Positions 28,113 to 36,612 of a stretch of 64,000 nucleotides of DNA are shown piece after piece; the stretch's first letter is position 1, and every line of letters starts with the position of its first letter. The notes below the pieces were generated by a model. It saw nothing but the letters and a program-made list of their open reading frames with translations, had not been told where the DNA came from and searched no databases. The translations under genes and the position numbers were made by a program. This DNA comes from Deltaproteobacteria bacterium (GTDB lineage Bacteria > Desulfobacterota > Dissulfuribacteria > Dissulfuribacterales > QOAL01): assembly GCA_026986785.1 (NCBI GenBank), contig JALSNW010000035.1, positions 28,544 through 92,543 on the forward strand, in the 5' to 3' direction.

Positions 28113-28991
28113 GTGCATACACCTGTGATGACCGCTGAGGTCTTGAGGTTTTTGCGTCCAATGCCAAAGGGGTTCTACCTTGATGCAACGGCTGGCCTGG
28201 GAGGCCACTCAGAGGCCATATTGCAGGCAGAACCTTCCATCAAGAGGCTGGTGGCCATGGACTGGGATCAGGAGGCACTGGAGATAGCCAAGGCAAGGCT
28301 AAAGAGATTCAATGACAAGGTTGGATTTTACCAAGCGAATTTCAAGGACATGGATCTGGTCCTGGAAGAAGAATCAGAACCAGGATTCAACGGGATATTG
28401 ATGGATCTCGGTCTTTCATCGTTTCAGATAGATTACAGTGGCCGTGGTTTCAGCTTCATGAAGGATGAGCCTTTGGATATGCGGATGGACAGGTCTGGGA
28501 CGGTCATGGCATCGGACATGATCAACAATTTGCCCAGGGAGCGGATAGAGGAATTGATAAGGATCTACGGAGAAGAAAGATGGGCTGGAAAGATCGCCGA
28601 GGCTATTGAAAAGCGGAGAAGGCAAAGGCCTATACTGAGCAGTGCAGAGCTATCCGACATTGTTTCAAAGGCGATTCCCAGGAGATTTCATCCCAAGAAG
28701 ATCCATCCTGCTACCAAGACGTTTCAGGCTATCAGGATAGCGATAAACAGGGAATTTGAGAACCTGACCGAGGCTCTCGAAAAGGCAGCACAATATCTAT
28801 TACCAGGAGGGATGCTGGTGATTATCAGCTTCCATTCCTTGGAAGATCGGATAGTTAAGCATCATTTCAGACAGGATGCCAGGCTGGAGCCCTTGACCAA
28901 AAGGCCTGTAACGCCACAGACAGGAGAAATCCTTTCAAATCCCAGGGCCCGCAGTGCAAAACTCCGTGCTGCCAGAAAAGTTGTCAAGTAA
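28113..28991 (+). CDS. rsmH: 16S rRNA (cytosine-1402-N4) methyltransferase
   Basis: RsmH (MraW) methylates C1402 in the ribosomal P site. Visible are VHTPVMTAEVL at the N-terminus, LDATAGLGGHSEAIL (SAM motif I), ILMDLGLSSFQID, FSFMKDEPLDMRMD, and HPATKTFQAIRIAINREFENL, with SFHSLEDRIVKHHF near the end. The start is not certain: GTG 28113 gives a family-like N-terminus, TTG 28092 would overlap mraZ, and ATG 28128 is a third choice; none has a good ribosome site. About 292 residues, slightly short of the 310 usual. Confidence 0.93.
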   Translation: MHTPVMTAEVLRFLRPMPKGFYLDATAGLGGHSEAILQAEPSIKRLVAMDWDQEALEIAKARLKRFNDKVGFYQANFKDMDLVLEEESEPGFNGILMDLGLSSFQIDYSGRGFSFMKDEPLDMRMDRSGTVMASDMINNLPRERIEELIRIYGEERWAGKIAEAIEKRRRQRPILSSAELSDIVSKAIPRRFHPKKIHPATKTFQAIRIAINREFENLTEALEKAAQYLLPGGMLVIISFHSLEDRIVKHHFRQDARLEPLTKRPVTPQTGEILSNPRARSAKLRAARKVVK

Positions 28992-29008
28992 GTGGAGGTG
29001 CATTAAAC

Positions 29009-29365
29009 ATGGCTACAAAATCAGCAACCCTCAGAATGCCCCAGAGACGGTTATATTCTCCTTCTATACGGAGAAGGAAGACGAAAAGAATACTGTCTGC
29101 CCAGCCAGGCATATCGCTGAAGGCCGTGGTCGCAGTGCTGGTACTATGTCTCTTCTTGGGGTTATCCTTCGTCACGAGTTATAAGATTCAAACAGTAGCA
29201 CAGGATATGAAGTTGTTGGAGCAGCGTTATTCCAATCTCTTGCAGGAGAATGCAAGCCTGTCAAAGGAATTTTCTGCTATGGCGAGCCATGAAAGGCTTG
29301 TGAGACTGGGCAAGAGGCTTGGATTACATAAGCCAAGTGAAGATCAGATAATAACCTTGCGCTGA
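29009..29365 (+). CDS. ftsL: Cell division protein FtsL-like
   Basis: A 118-residue bitopic protein: a basic cytoplasmic N-terminus (residues 1-33), one membrane helix (about 36-56), and a periplasmic leucine-zipper-like coiled coil (MKLLEQRYSNLLQENASL) ending in the LVRLGKRLGLHKP motif typical of FtsL. FtsL joins FtsB and FtsQ and normally activates FtsWI. The identification rests on topology and on its position between rsmH and the ftsI homologue. GGAGGTG stands about ten bases before the ATG. Confidence 0.85.
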   Translation: MATKSATLRMPQRRLYSPSIRRRKTKRILSAQPGISLKAVVAVLVLCLFLGLSFVTSYKIQTVAQDMKLLEQRYSNLLQENASLSKEFSAMASHERLVRLGKRLGLHKPSEDQIITLR

Positions 29366-29426
29366 GTGTGAATTCTGGTGAATAAAGTTTGTCAGGGGCA
29401 GCAGTAAAGAAAGAGGTGATAGGGAG

Positions 29427-31001
29427 TTGACAAAGAGGATCTTCATCCGCATCCTGTTTTTGCTTATCGGTCTAGTATTTTTTGGACTGGTGTTTTCTGG
29501 ATGTTTTGGAGAAAGGGTCCCAGAAGGAGACAAGACGGAGGCCAGTCTCCAAGCTGCCCCTGGCAGTCTTGTTACAGAAAATAGGTTGTTGTGTAGGCTC
29601 CCGATTGTTGACAGAAGCGGATCGGTCCTTGCGATTTCAAGGCTCAATCAAGATGGCACCATAGTCAGGTACAGGCCCTATGGAGATCTGGCATCTCCAG
29701 TACTTGGTTATCTGGACAAATACGGCAGGGGACTTGATGGCATAGAATTCACCTATGACAAGGTGTTGACACCCCAAATCTGTAAGCCTCAAGAGGAGCC
29801 TCAGGAGGCATTGTCCCTTAGCCTCGACAGGAAAATCCAGGCCCTGTCCGAGAAGAATCTCAGATGGCAAATGAGGAGATTGAGGGCTGCAAGGGGGTGT
29901 CAGATAATCATGGATCTGAACACAGGCCATATTATTGCCATGTCGAATTATGCCGTGGACGAGGACCTGTCTGATAGGGAAGCTATCTCTAACAATTATG
30001 CCCTTGAAGACGGGTTGAATCCATGGGGGCTGGTCATGAACCTTGCATGGCTCAACGGCCTTGAGAGGGATTATCAGGAATTGCTAAAGGATCAGGAAGA
30101 CATGGATGAACAGGCCGACGAAGGGTCCCTTCCAGACATCGGCAAGTCCCCATGGCACTGGCTATCCATTGGTGATAGAGGCAGGCTTTGGACCAGGATG
30201 ACAGAGGCGGATCTGAAAGGGCTTTCTGTAAATAGCAGTATATTGAGGCAGCTCATAAAACTGGGGATGGGACAGCCCACAGGCATAGATCTTCCAGGTG
30301 AAAAACAGGGAGCCTTGCCGGTTTCCATTTCAGACAATGTGACCACTATCATAGACGCCGGCATAGATACCTCCCCTATCCAGTTGCTTTGTACATTTTC
30401 TTCCATATTGCAGGGTGGAAGGCACTTGCACCCACAAATTGGCCTTGTTGATCATGACAGTCACACCAAAGAAGGTCGAAGTGGGTTCTTCGATCAAGAT
30501 GTCCTTGGGAAATTCATAAAAAATATAGGAGATAATCATGGACCTTCCATTGCCACTGTAACCCAAAAGACTTATGGCAGTGGACAGGGCTATGAGGTAT
30601 TAGGTATGGGGCTATGGCCAGCAAGATCTCCAAAAATAAGCTATATTACTGTGCTGGAAAATGCCCAAATCGATCCGGAGAGAAGGCGAGGCACCATTGG
30701 CAGAACTGCCGAAATCGCCCGAGCTGCTGCCTGTCTTCCCCACTCTGCGGGTTTTGCCAGGGGTACAGGGGTATCTGTCTCAGGACTGAATGAGAGAGTG
30801 GGGAATGGGCACATCTTGAAAACACCGTCTTCGATAATGCCAGACTTGAGGGGCAGATCCCTTAGAAGCGCCCTTGAGGCAGTAAGCAGTCTCGGCCTCA
30901 AATTGGAAGTCAAAGGAGCCGGTACCGTGACGAGGCAATACCCACTTCCTGGTTCCAGGATAAGAAAGGGCAAAAGATGCGTGATTGTCTGCGAAGGCTG
31001 A
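29427..31001 (+). CDS. FtsI/PBP3 homologue, predicted catalytically inactive, with PASTA domain
   Basis: At the ftsI position stands a 524-residue protein with the class B penicillin-binding-protein layout. An N-terminal membrane segment ends in a lipobox-like VFSGC (Cys 26); the dimerisation part has RLPIVDRSGSVLA (57-69) and GRGLDGIEFTYDKVL; LSLDRKIQ, IIMDLNTGHIIAMSN and TGIDLPGE (285-292) mark the transpeptidase fold; a PASTA repeat fills 471-524. The catalytic motifs are gone: the usual EPGSTFK is EDGLNPW (194-200), replacing both nucleophile Ser and Lys, and KTGT is KTYG (381-384); SVN (267-269) may be a relic of SxN. The frame is intact, with GAGGTGAT six bases before the TTG start, so it looks like a maintained pseudoenzyme, perhaps structural in the divisome. 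Confidence 0.85.
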   Translation: MTKRIFIRILFLLIGLVFFGLVFSGCFGERVPEGDKTEASLQAAPGSLVTENRLLCRLPIVDRSGSVLAISRLNQDGTIVRYRPYGDLASPVLGYLDKYGRGLDGIEFTYDKVLTPQICKPQEEPQEALSLSLDRKIQALSEKNLRWQMRRLRAARGCQIIMDLNTGHIIAMSNYAVDEDLSDREAISNNYALEDGLNPWGLVMNLAWLNGLERDYQELLKDQEDMDEQADEGSLPDIGKSPWHWLSIGDRGRLWTRMTEADLKGLSVNSSILRQLIKLGMGQPTGIDLPGEKQGALPVSISDNVTTIIDAGIDTSPIQLLCTFSSILQGGRHLHPQIGLVDHDSHTKEGRSGFFDQDVLGKFIKNIGDNHGPSIATVTQKTYGSGQGYEVLGMGLWPARSPKISYITVLENAQIDPERRRGTIGRTAEIARAAACLPHSAGFARGTGVSVSGLNERVGNGHILKTPSSIMPDLRGRSLRSALEAVSSLGLKLEVKGAGTVTRQYPLPGSRIRKGKRCVIVCEG

Positions 31002-31158
31002 GTCTGTTTAGTAATGATTGTTTTTGTTGGTTTTGATAGAGGAGCAGAGGGGTCCCTTGTTGCCACAGAGGAAGTTTTGATCCGAGATATCATTCCTGTT
31101 TTTTTTCGGTAATTTCATAACTAATTAAATTATTAGAGGGTTAACTAAAGCTGCGTAG
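31002..31158 (+). other. Unusually long gap inside the dcw cluster
   Basis: 157 bases separate the ftsI homologue from murE-murF, while most other junctions in the cluster are under 30 bases or overlap. It holds a T8 tract near 31100 and A+T-rich sequence with a weak inverted repeat (CTAAT/ATTAG) near 31122-31137. A separate promoter for the mur genes is possible; I see no clear -35/-10 pair. Confidence 0.4.
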
Positions 31159-34104
31159 ATGCGAAAGAGTCTGTTGGGCCTGTTACAGGATCTGAAGGCT
31201 ATAGAAGTCATAAAAGGACCATGTGATACGTGCAAGATCACAGGGGTCTGTTTGGATTCCAGGATGGTAGAGCCTGGGATGGTTTTTTTTGCTCTGTCTG
31301 GCTCAAGGCTCGAGGGCATGGATTTCATACGACAGGCCGTGGACAGGGGCGCATCTGCAGTGTTAGTGCCAAGTGAATTCGTGGAAAGGATACAAAAAGA
31401 CATCCCTGATGATGTTGTCCTGCTGTGTTCAGATAGGCCTGCCACAGTCCTTGGCCTCTTGGCAAGTGCTTTTTGGGGACATCCCAGTAGAAGGCTTGAT
31501 GTTATTGGCATTACGGGTACTAATGGTAAGACTACTTGCTCCTTTCTTCTCGAGAAGATACTGCTCGCTGCTGGTGCCAGTTGCGGCATGTCAGGGACGA
31601 TCTTTCAGAGAACCCCCAGGGATAGCTGTCCTGCTAACCTGACTACACCTGATGCAGCCTCTTTTCAGGCTTTTCTGGCCAAACTCGTGGATCAAGGGGC
31701 TGAATATGCCATATCGGAGGTCTCTTCCCACGGGCTGATCCAGGGCAGGGTGGAAGGATGTCGTTTCAGGCTGGCCATCTTCACCAATCTCAGCCACGAT
31801 CACCTGGATTACCATGGTGACATGGAAAGCTATTTTCAGGCCAAGAGGCTCCTTTTCACAGCCTATGCCCCAGAAGATGCCGTCATCAACCTGGACGACC
31901 AGTGGGGTCAAAGACTCTGGAACCAGTGTAATGGCAGAAAGATCTCCTATGGCCTTACGAGCAAGGCCATGGTTAGACCTATCGATTATCAGATACATAC
32001 CTCGGGTATCGAGGCCGTTGTCAGCATCCGTGGCCAACAGCTCCGTATAATGTCCCATCTCATAGGACGACACAACCTCTATAATATCCTGGCTGCCACT
32101 GCAGCAGCTACTGCCCTCGGCATCGAACCCGAGTACATTCAAAAGGGATTATATGATCTGGAGATTGTGCCAGGCCGACTCGAGCGGGTCTCATCCCCCC
32201 CTGGCATCACTGCCCTGGTCGACTATGCCCACACCCCTGATGCCCTGAAGAATGTACTCCAGTGTCTGAAGGACCTCGGGCCTGCCAGGCTGATAACGGT
32301 CATAGGGTGTGGGGGAGACAGGGATAGAAGCAAGCGGCCTGAAATGGCGGAAATAGCCGTCTCCATGTCCGATCTTTGCGTATTGACCTCAGACAATCCC
32401 AGGACCGAATCTCCCGAGGCCATAATCCAGGATATGCTTGCTGGTGTGCCTCCAGGGTATTTAGATAGGCTGAAGGTTGTCACAGACAGGAGAAGCGGGA
32501 TCTCCTGGGCTGCCTCCAAGGCTCGCCCTGGAGACGTGATCTTGGTGGCCGGCAAGGGACATGAAGATTACCAGATAATAGGGAGTGAAAAAATTCCATT
32601 TGATGACAGAAGGGTATTGGAAGAATCCTTCGATTCTGGTAAGCTTGCATCTTCAATTAAAAGGGATGGTAAAAATCTTCTTTGTCTAAATGATATCAGG
32701 GCTGTTGTATCTGGGAACTTGTTACAGGGTGGAGATGTAGCTTTTTCCTCCATATGTACAGACAGCCGCACCATATGTCCTGGTCAGTTATTTTGGGCAT
32801 TGAGGGGAGAAAATTTTGATGGTCATTCATTTGTCAAGGCTGCAGTAGATAAGGGCGCAGTTTGCGCAGTGGTAGAATATCTGCCAGAGGGATTACCGAC
32901 TGATTTTCCTATCCTGCAAGTCGACGATTCCCTCAAAGGCCTGGGGGCTTTTGCGCGGTGGTACAAGAGACGTCTGGGCTTCAAGGTCTTTGCAATTACT
33001 GGCAGCTGTGGAAAGACCACCACAAAAGAGCTGCTTATATCTATTCTCAAAACTACCTTCAATGCCACTGGGACAAAGGGGAATTTCAACAACCTGATAG
33101 GCCTACCCCTTACTATGCTCGGTGTCAGTCCGGGTACACAATGGGTTGTGTTGGAGATGGGTACAAATATGCCAGGAGAAATCGAAAGGCTCTGTCAGAT
33201 CGCAGAGCCAGATGCAGGCCTTGTCACATGTATCAGGCCTGTTCATCTTGAAGGCCTGGGAAGTGTTGAAAATATAGCCAGGGAAAAGATCGTCTTGCTA
33301 AAGGATATCCCAGCAGAAGGTACAGTGGGTCTGAACCTGGATGAGGCCTTGATCTGCAATTTTTCAAAGGAATTGATCTGTCGGAATATCGTGGGTTTTA
33401 CCTGCAAGAGGAGATGCGAGACCGATATCCCTATTTCCCAGTGTGTAACTGTCAAGGACATTTGCCAGACTCCAAAAGGGCTGGAGCTCGAGGTGTCTGT
33501 TGGAGATAAGGGTATTCGGATAAGTTCTCCTCTTTCGGGCAAAGTAAATGCCTCAAACATCCTTGCAGCCGTAGCCGGGGGCGTTGGCCTTGGCATCGAT
33601 CTCGAGGAGATGGCACAGGCCATCCAGGCCGTCCAGGCCCAAAAGGGCAGGATGAAGATGGAAAGATATGGTAGCTGGATGATCCTGGATGATTCTTACA
33701 ATGCCAATCCATCTTCGGTTAAGGCGGCTATTGAGGCCATGGATGAACTGGAGGATATGCCAGCGGAAAAGATCCTTATACTTGGCGATATGCTGGAGCT
33801 CGGTACTGAGGCAGAGACCTTTCACAGGGATATAGGTGCATTTGTTGCCATGCGTAATCCAGCCCTTTTCATTACTGTCGGGCCCTTGGCAAGGCTCATG
33901 GCAGAAGAGGCTTTGGGCTCAGGTCTTGATCAAGACAGGGTCTTTTCCTTTGAGTCAACCAGTCTGCTTTTGGACTGGTTGACCACAAATCCTTCAGCAT
34001 TTTTCCGTGGAGACAGACGGGCGGTATTGGTTAAAGGTTCAAGGGGGGTGGGCCTTGAAGATGTTGTTTTTTTCATAAGAGAGAGACTGGAAAGGGAAAC
34101 CTGA
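31159..34104 (+). CDS. murE-murF: Fused UDP-MurNAc-tripeptide synthetase and tripeptide--D-Ala-D-Ala ligase (MurE-MurF)
   Basis: One 981-residue frame carries two complete Mur ligases. Residues 1 to about 495 are MurE: SRMVEPGMVFFAL, Walker A GITGTNGKTT (118-127), VSSHGLIQGRVEG, and DNPR (412-415), the signature for meso-diaminopimelate addition. After a short linker, about 505-981 is MurF: FWALRGENFDGHSF, Walker A GSCGKTTTKE near 615, GNFNNLIGLPLT, LEMGTNMPGEI, DDSYNANPSS and ILGDMLELG. All expected ATP and metal motifs of both halves are present, so both activities are expected. Such fusions are known in Bordetella. Start ATG 31159 has a weak ribosome site. The mraY ATG follows the stop directly. 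Confidence 0.95.
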   Translation: MRKSLLGLLQDLKAIEVIKGPCDTCKITGVCLDSRMVEPGMVFFALSGSRLEGMDFIRQAVDRGASAVLVPSEFVERIQKDIPDDVVLLCSDRPATVLGLLASAFWGHPSRRLDVIGITGTNGKTTCSFLLEKILLAAGASCGMSGTIFQRTPRDSCPANLTTPDAASFQAFLAKLVDQGAEYAISEVSSHGLIQGRVEGCRFRLAIFTNLSHDHLDYHGDMESYFQAKRLLFTAYAPEDAVINLDDQWGQRLWNQCNGRKISYGLTSKAMVRPIDYQIHTSGIEAVVSIRGQQLRIMSHLIGRHNLYNILAATAAATALGIEPEYIQKGLYDLEIVPGRLERVSSPPGITALVDYAHTPDALKNVLQCLKDLGPARLITVIGCGGDRDRSKRPEMAEIAVSMSDLCVLTSDNPRTESPEAIIQDMLAGVPPGYLDRLKVVTDRRSGISWAASKARPGDVILVAGKGHEDYQIIGSEKIPFDDRRVLEESFDSGKLASSIKRDGKNLLCLNDIRAVVSGNLLQGGDVAFSSICTDSRTICPGQLFWALRGENFDGHSFVKAAVDKGAVCAVVEYLPEGLPTDFPILQVDDSLKGLGAFARWYKRRLGFKVFAITGSCGKTTTKELLISILKTTFNATGTKGNFNNLIGLPLTMLGVSPGTQWVVLEMGTNMPGEIERLCQIAEPDAGLVTCIRPVHLEGLGSVENIAREKIVLLKDIPAEGTVGLNLDEALICNFSKELICRNIVGFTCKRRCETDIPISQCVTVKDICQTPKGLELEVSVGDKGIRISSPLSGKVNASNILAAVAGGVGLGIDLEEMAQAIQAVQAQKGRMKMERYGSWMILDDSYNANPSSVKAAIEAMDELEDMPAEKILILGDMLELGTEAETFHRDIGAFVAMRNPALFITVGPLARLMAEEALGSGLDQDRVFSFESTSLLLDWLTTNPSAFFRGDRRAVLVKGSRGVGLEDVVFFIRERLERET

Positions 34105-35184
34105 ATGCTTTTTCATATCCTTTACCCTCTTCATGAATATTGGGCAGCCTTCAATGTATTCAGATACATCACGTTCAGGACGATCTATGCAGCGGTTACC
34201 GCCCTTGCCATAACCCTGTTTCTCGGCCCATGGTTTATCAGAAAGATCAAGGCCTTGCAGTTTGGCCAAGTGGTCAGAGATGATGGTCCAAAGACTCATC
34301 TGCAAAAGACTGGTACCCCGAGCATGGGAGGTATTCTCATAAATGGAGCCATAATAGCAGCCACCCTGTTGTGGGCAGATCTGACGAATATTTACGTATG
34401 GGGAGGCCTCATCATTCTGGCAGGTTTCGGGGCAATTGGTGCTGCAGATGATTTTTTGAAGATAAAGAAAAAAAATAGTGCGGGTCTTCCTGGCAGATGG
34501 AAGTTAACGATACAGGCTGTGTTGATCTGTTGCTGTGCAGTGATACTCTGGTGTCATGGTAACTGGGACACCCATCTCGGCATTCCATTTTTTAAGAATA
34601 TAAGGCCTGATCTTGGAATTTTTTATATCTTTTTCGCCTTTTTGGTGATTGCAGGTTCTTCCAATGCAGTAAATTTGACAGATGGACTGGATGGCCTTGC
34701 AACTGGCCCTTTTGTGGTTTCGGCTGCGGTTTACACCCTTTTTTGTTACCTCGCAGGCCATTCAGGTCTGGCCCGATATCTGCAGATATTTTACGTACCA
34801 GGGGTTGGAGAGCTTGCAATATTTTGTGGTGCAATGGTTGGCGCAGGCCTTGGTTTCCTCTGGTATAACAGTTATCCAGCCGAGTTGTTCATGGGCGATG
34901 TCGGGTCCCTGGCCATGGGGGGTGCTTTGGGGGTAGTTGCAGTGCTTTCCAAACAGGAGATACTCTTGGCCATAGTCGGAGGGGTCTTTGTAGCAGAGGC
35001 TGTTTCAGTGATGATGCAGGTAGGATATTTCAAGGCCACCAAGGGAAGGCGCATCTTCAAGATGGCCCCATTGCATCACCATTTCGAAATGTTGGGGTGG
35101 CCGGAGCCAAAGGTCATAGTACGTTTTTGGATCGTATCCGTACTTCTTGGCCTTGTGGCAATTAGTACATTGAAACTCAGGTAA
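34105..35184 (+). CDS. mraY: Phospho-MurNAc-pentapeptide transferase
   Basis: MraY makes lipid I from UDP-MurNAc-pentapeptide and undecaprenyl phosphate in the inner membrane. The 359-residue, ten-helix protein has [12 protein letters not shown] near the N-terminus, the catalytic DD motif in [12 protein letters not shown], the [15 protein letters not shown] block, the [14 protein letters not shown]sp and the [13 protein letters not shown] histidines. It starts on the base after the murE-murF stop codon. Confidence 0.97.
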   Translation: MLFHILYPLHEYWAAFNVFRYITFRTIYAAVTALAITLFLGPWFIRKIKALQFGQVVRDDGPKTHLQKTGTPSMGGILINGAIIAATLLWADLTNIYVWGGLIILAGFGAIGAADDFLKIKKKNSAGLPGRWKLTIQAVLICCCAVILWCHGNWDTHLGIPFFKNIRPDLGIFYIFFAFLVIAGSSNAVNLTDGLDGLATGPFVVSAAVYTLFCYLAGHSGLARYLQIFYVPGVGELAIFCGAMVGAGLGFLWYNSYPAELFMGDVGSLAMGGALGVVAVLSKQEILLAIVGGVFVAEAVSVMMQVGYFKATKGRRIFKMAPLHHHFEMLGWPEPKVIVRFWIVSVLLGLVAISTLKLR

Positions 35185-35190
35185 CAGTCA

Positions 35191-36612
35191 ATGGTCCTGG
35201 AAGGGAAAAAGATCGCAGTATTAGGCGTGGGTGAGGCCGGCAGAGCGGCTGCCAGATGGCTATATGGCCAGGGGGCAGAAATCTTTTGCTGTGACTGTCT
35301 AAGGTTGGAGAAATGGCCTCCAGAATTCTTGTCCTGGTGTGAAGGGAAAAGGATCCCAGCGGTTCCAGAAGCGGTTCTTTCCTACGAAGATATAGCTGGT
35401 TGCGACCTTGCAGTGGTAAGCCCTGGCATTCCATTCAAAGCCGGACTGTCCAGATACTTCAGGGAAAAAGCCGTGCCTGTTATTGGAGAGCTCGCCTTGG
35501 CGGCCTCTTTTTGGCCTGGCACCATGATCGGAATAACCGGAACGAATGGCAAGACCACCACTACTTCTCTAACATCCCACATACTAACCTGTGCTGGGAT
35601 ACCAAATGTAAAGGCTGGAAATATCTCCCCCCCTCTCTTTGATTGTCTCTCCCAAGGGCAGGCTGTAAAGGTGGCCGTACTGGAGATTAGTAGCTTTCAG
35701 TTGGAATATTTCCCCAATTCGTGGCCCCATTGGCTCAAAAGGCCGAGATTCTCTGTAGCAGCCATACTGAACGTGGCGCCAGATCACTTGGATCGGCACG
35801 GATCCTTGGCAGAATATGGCAGATGTAAGGCAAGACTGTTCAATTACCAGGACAAGTGGGATCTTGCAGTCATTGGTCCAGGCCTCGAAAGCGATCTCTG
35901 TAAGGTGTCGGCAGAAAAGTTTTTCCTGCATCCCAAGGATAAAGCAAATCCAGGCATGTTCTTGGATAAGAAGAGAAATATACTTACCATCAGGCTGCCT
36001 GATGGTAGATCAGACGACTATGATCTAAAGAAATGGAGGTTGAAGGGTAGTCACAACCTCGAAAATCTGGCTGCTGCGGCTGCTTCTGCCAGTAGGGTAG
36101 GGGTTGGTCCCGATCTCATACAAAATGGCCTCGAGACCTTTGATGTCCCTGGTTACCGTCTCCAGGAGACCTGCTCAAGAAGAGGCATTGTGTTTGTCAA
36201 TGATTCAAAGGCCACCAATGTAGCAGCCCTCATTGCAGCCCTTGATGCCCTTGATGGAGAAGTAACCTTGATCGCCGGCGGCCGTGGAAAAGGTGAGGAT
36301 TTCAGACGGCTTGTAGATTTCCTCAGACAGAGAAACGGCAATCGGCCAGGGGTGAAGTTGGCCAATACCGTGCTCATTGGTGAGGAGGCCCATAGGATCA
36401 AGGAGGCCATTGAACCCCTTGTAAGAGAATGTGTCGTTATAGAGGGCTCAAATGGTCACAAGGTCATGAGGCAGGCTGTTGAACATGCCGTTGCTTTGAG
36501 CAGCACAGGCTCCACCGTGCTTCTGTCTCCGGCATGTGCAAGTTTTGACATGTTTTCGAGCTACAAGGAAAGGGGCATGGTTTTTGACAGGATCGTAAGG
36601 GAACTGAAATGA
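35191..36612 (+). CDS. murD: UDP-MurNAc-L-alanine--D-glutamate ligase
   Basis: MurD adds D-glutamate in the cytoplasm. The 473-residue protein has an N-terminal Rossmann domain (VLGVGEAGRAAARWL), Walker A GITGTNGKTTTTSL, EISSFQLEYF, LNVAPDHLDRHG and NDSKATNVAALIAAL. It starts seven bases after mraY. Its last four bases overlap the murG start (ATGA): no ftsW gene lies between murD and murG, although that is the usual position in dcw clusters. Confidence 0.97.
   Translation: MVLEGKKIAVLGVGEAGRAAARWLYGQGAEIFCCDCLRLEKWPPEFLSWCEGKRIPAVPEAVLSYEDIAGCDLAVVSPGIPFKAGLSRYFREKAVPVIGELALAASFWPGTMIGITGTNGKTTTTSLTSHILTCAGIPNVKAGNISPPLFDCLSQGQAVKVAVLEISSFQLEYFPNSWPHWLKRPRFSVAAILNVAPDHLDRHGSLAEYGRCKARLFNYQDKWDLAVIGPGLESDLCKVSAEKFFLHPKDKANPGMFLDKKRNILTIRLPDGRSDDYDLKKWRLKGSHNLENLAAAAASASRVGVGPDLIQNGLETFDVPGYRLQETCSRRGIVFVNDSKATNVAALIAALDALDGEVTLIAGGRGKGEDFRRLVDFLRQRNGNRPGVKLANTVLIGEEAHRIKEAIEPLVRECVVIEGSNGHKVMRQAVEHAVALSSTGSTVLLSPACASFDMFSSYKERGMVFDRIVRELK

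Noticed and set aside
31002..31158. A riboswitch or small RNA in the gap before murE-murF
   Set aside because: Only a weak A+T-rich inverted repeat and a T tract are seen; no conserved structure can be recognised.
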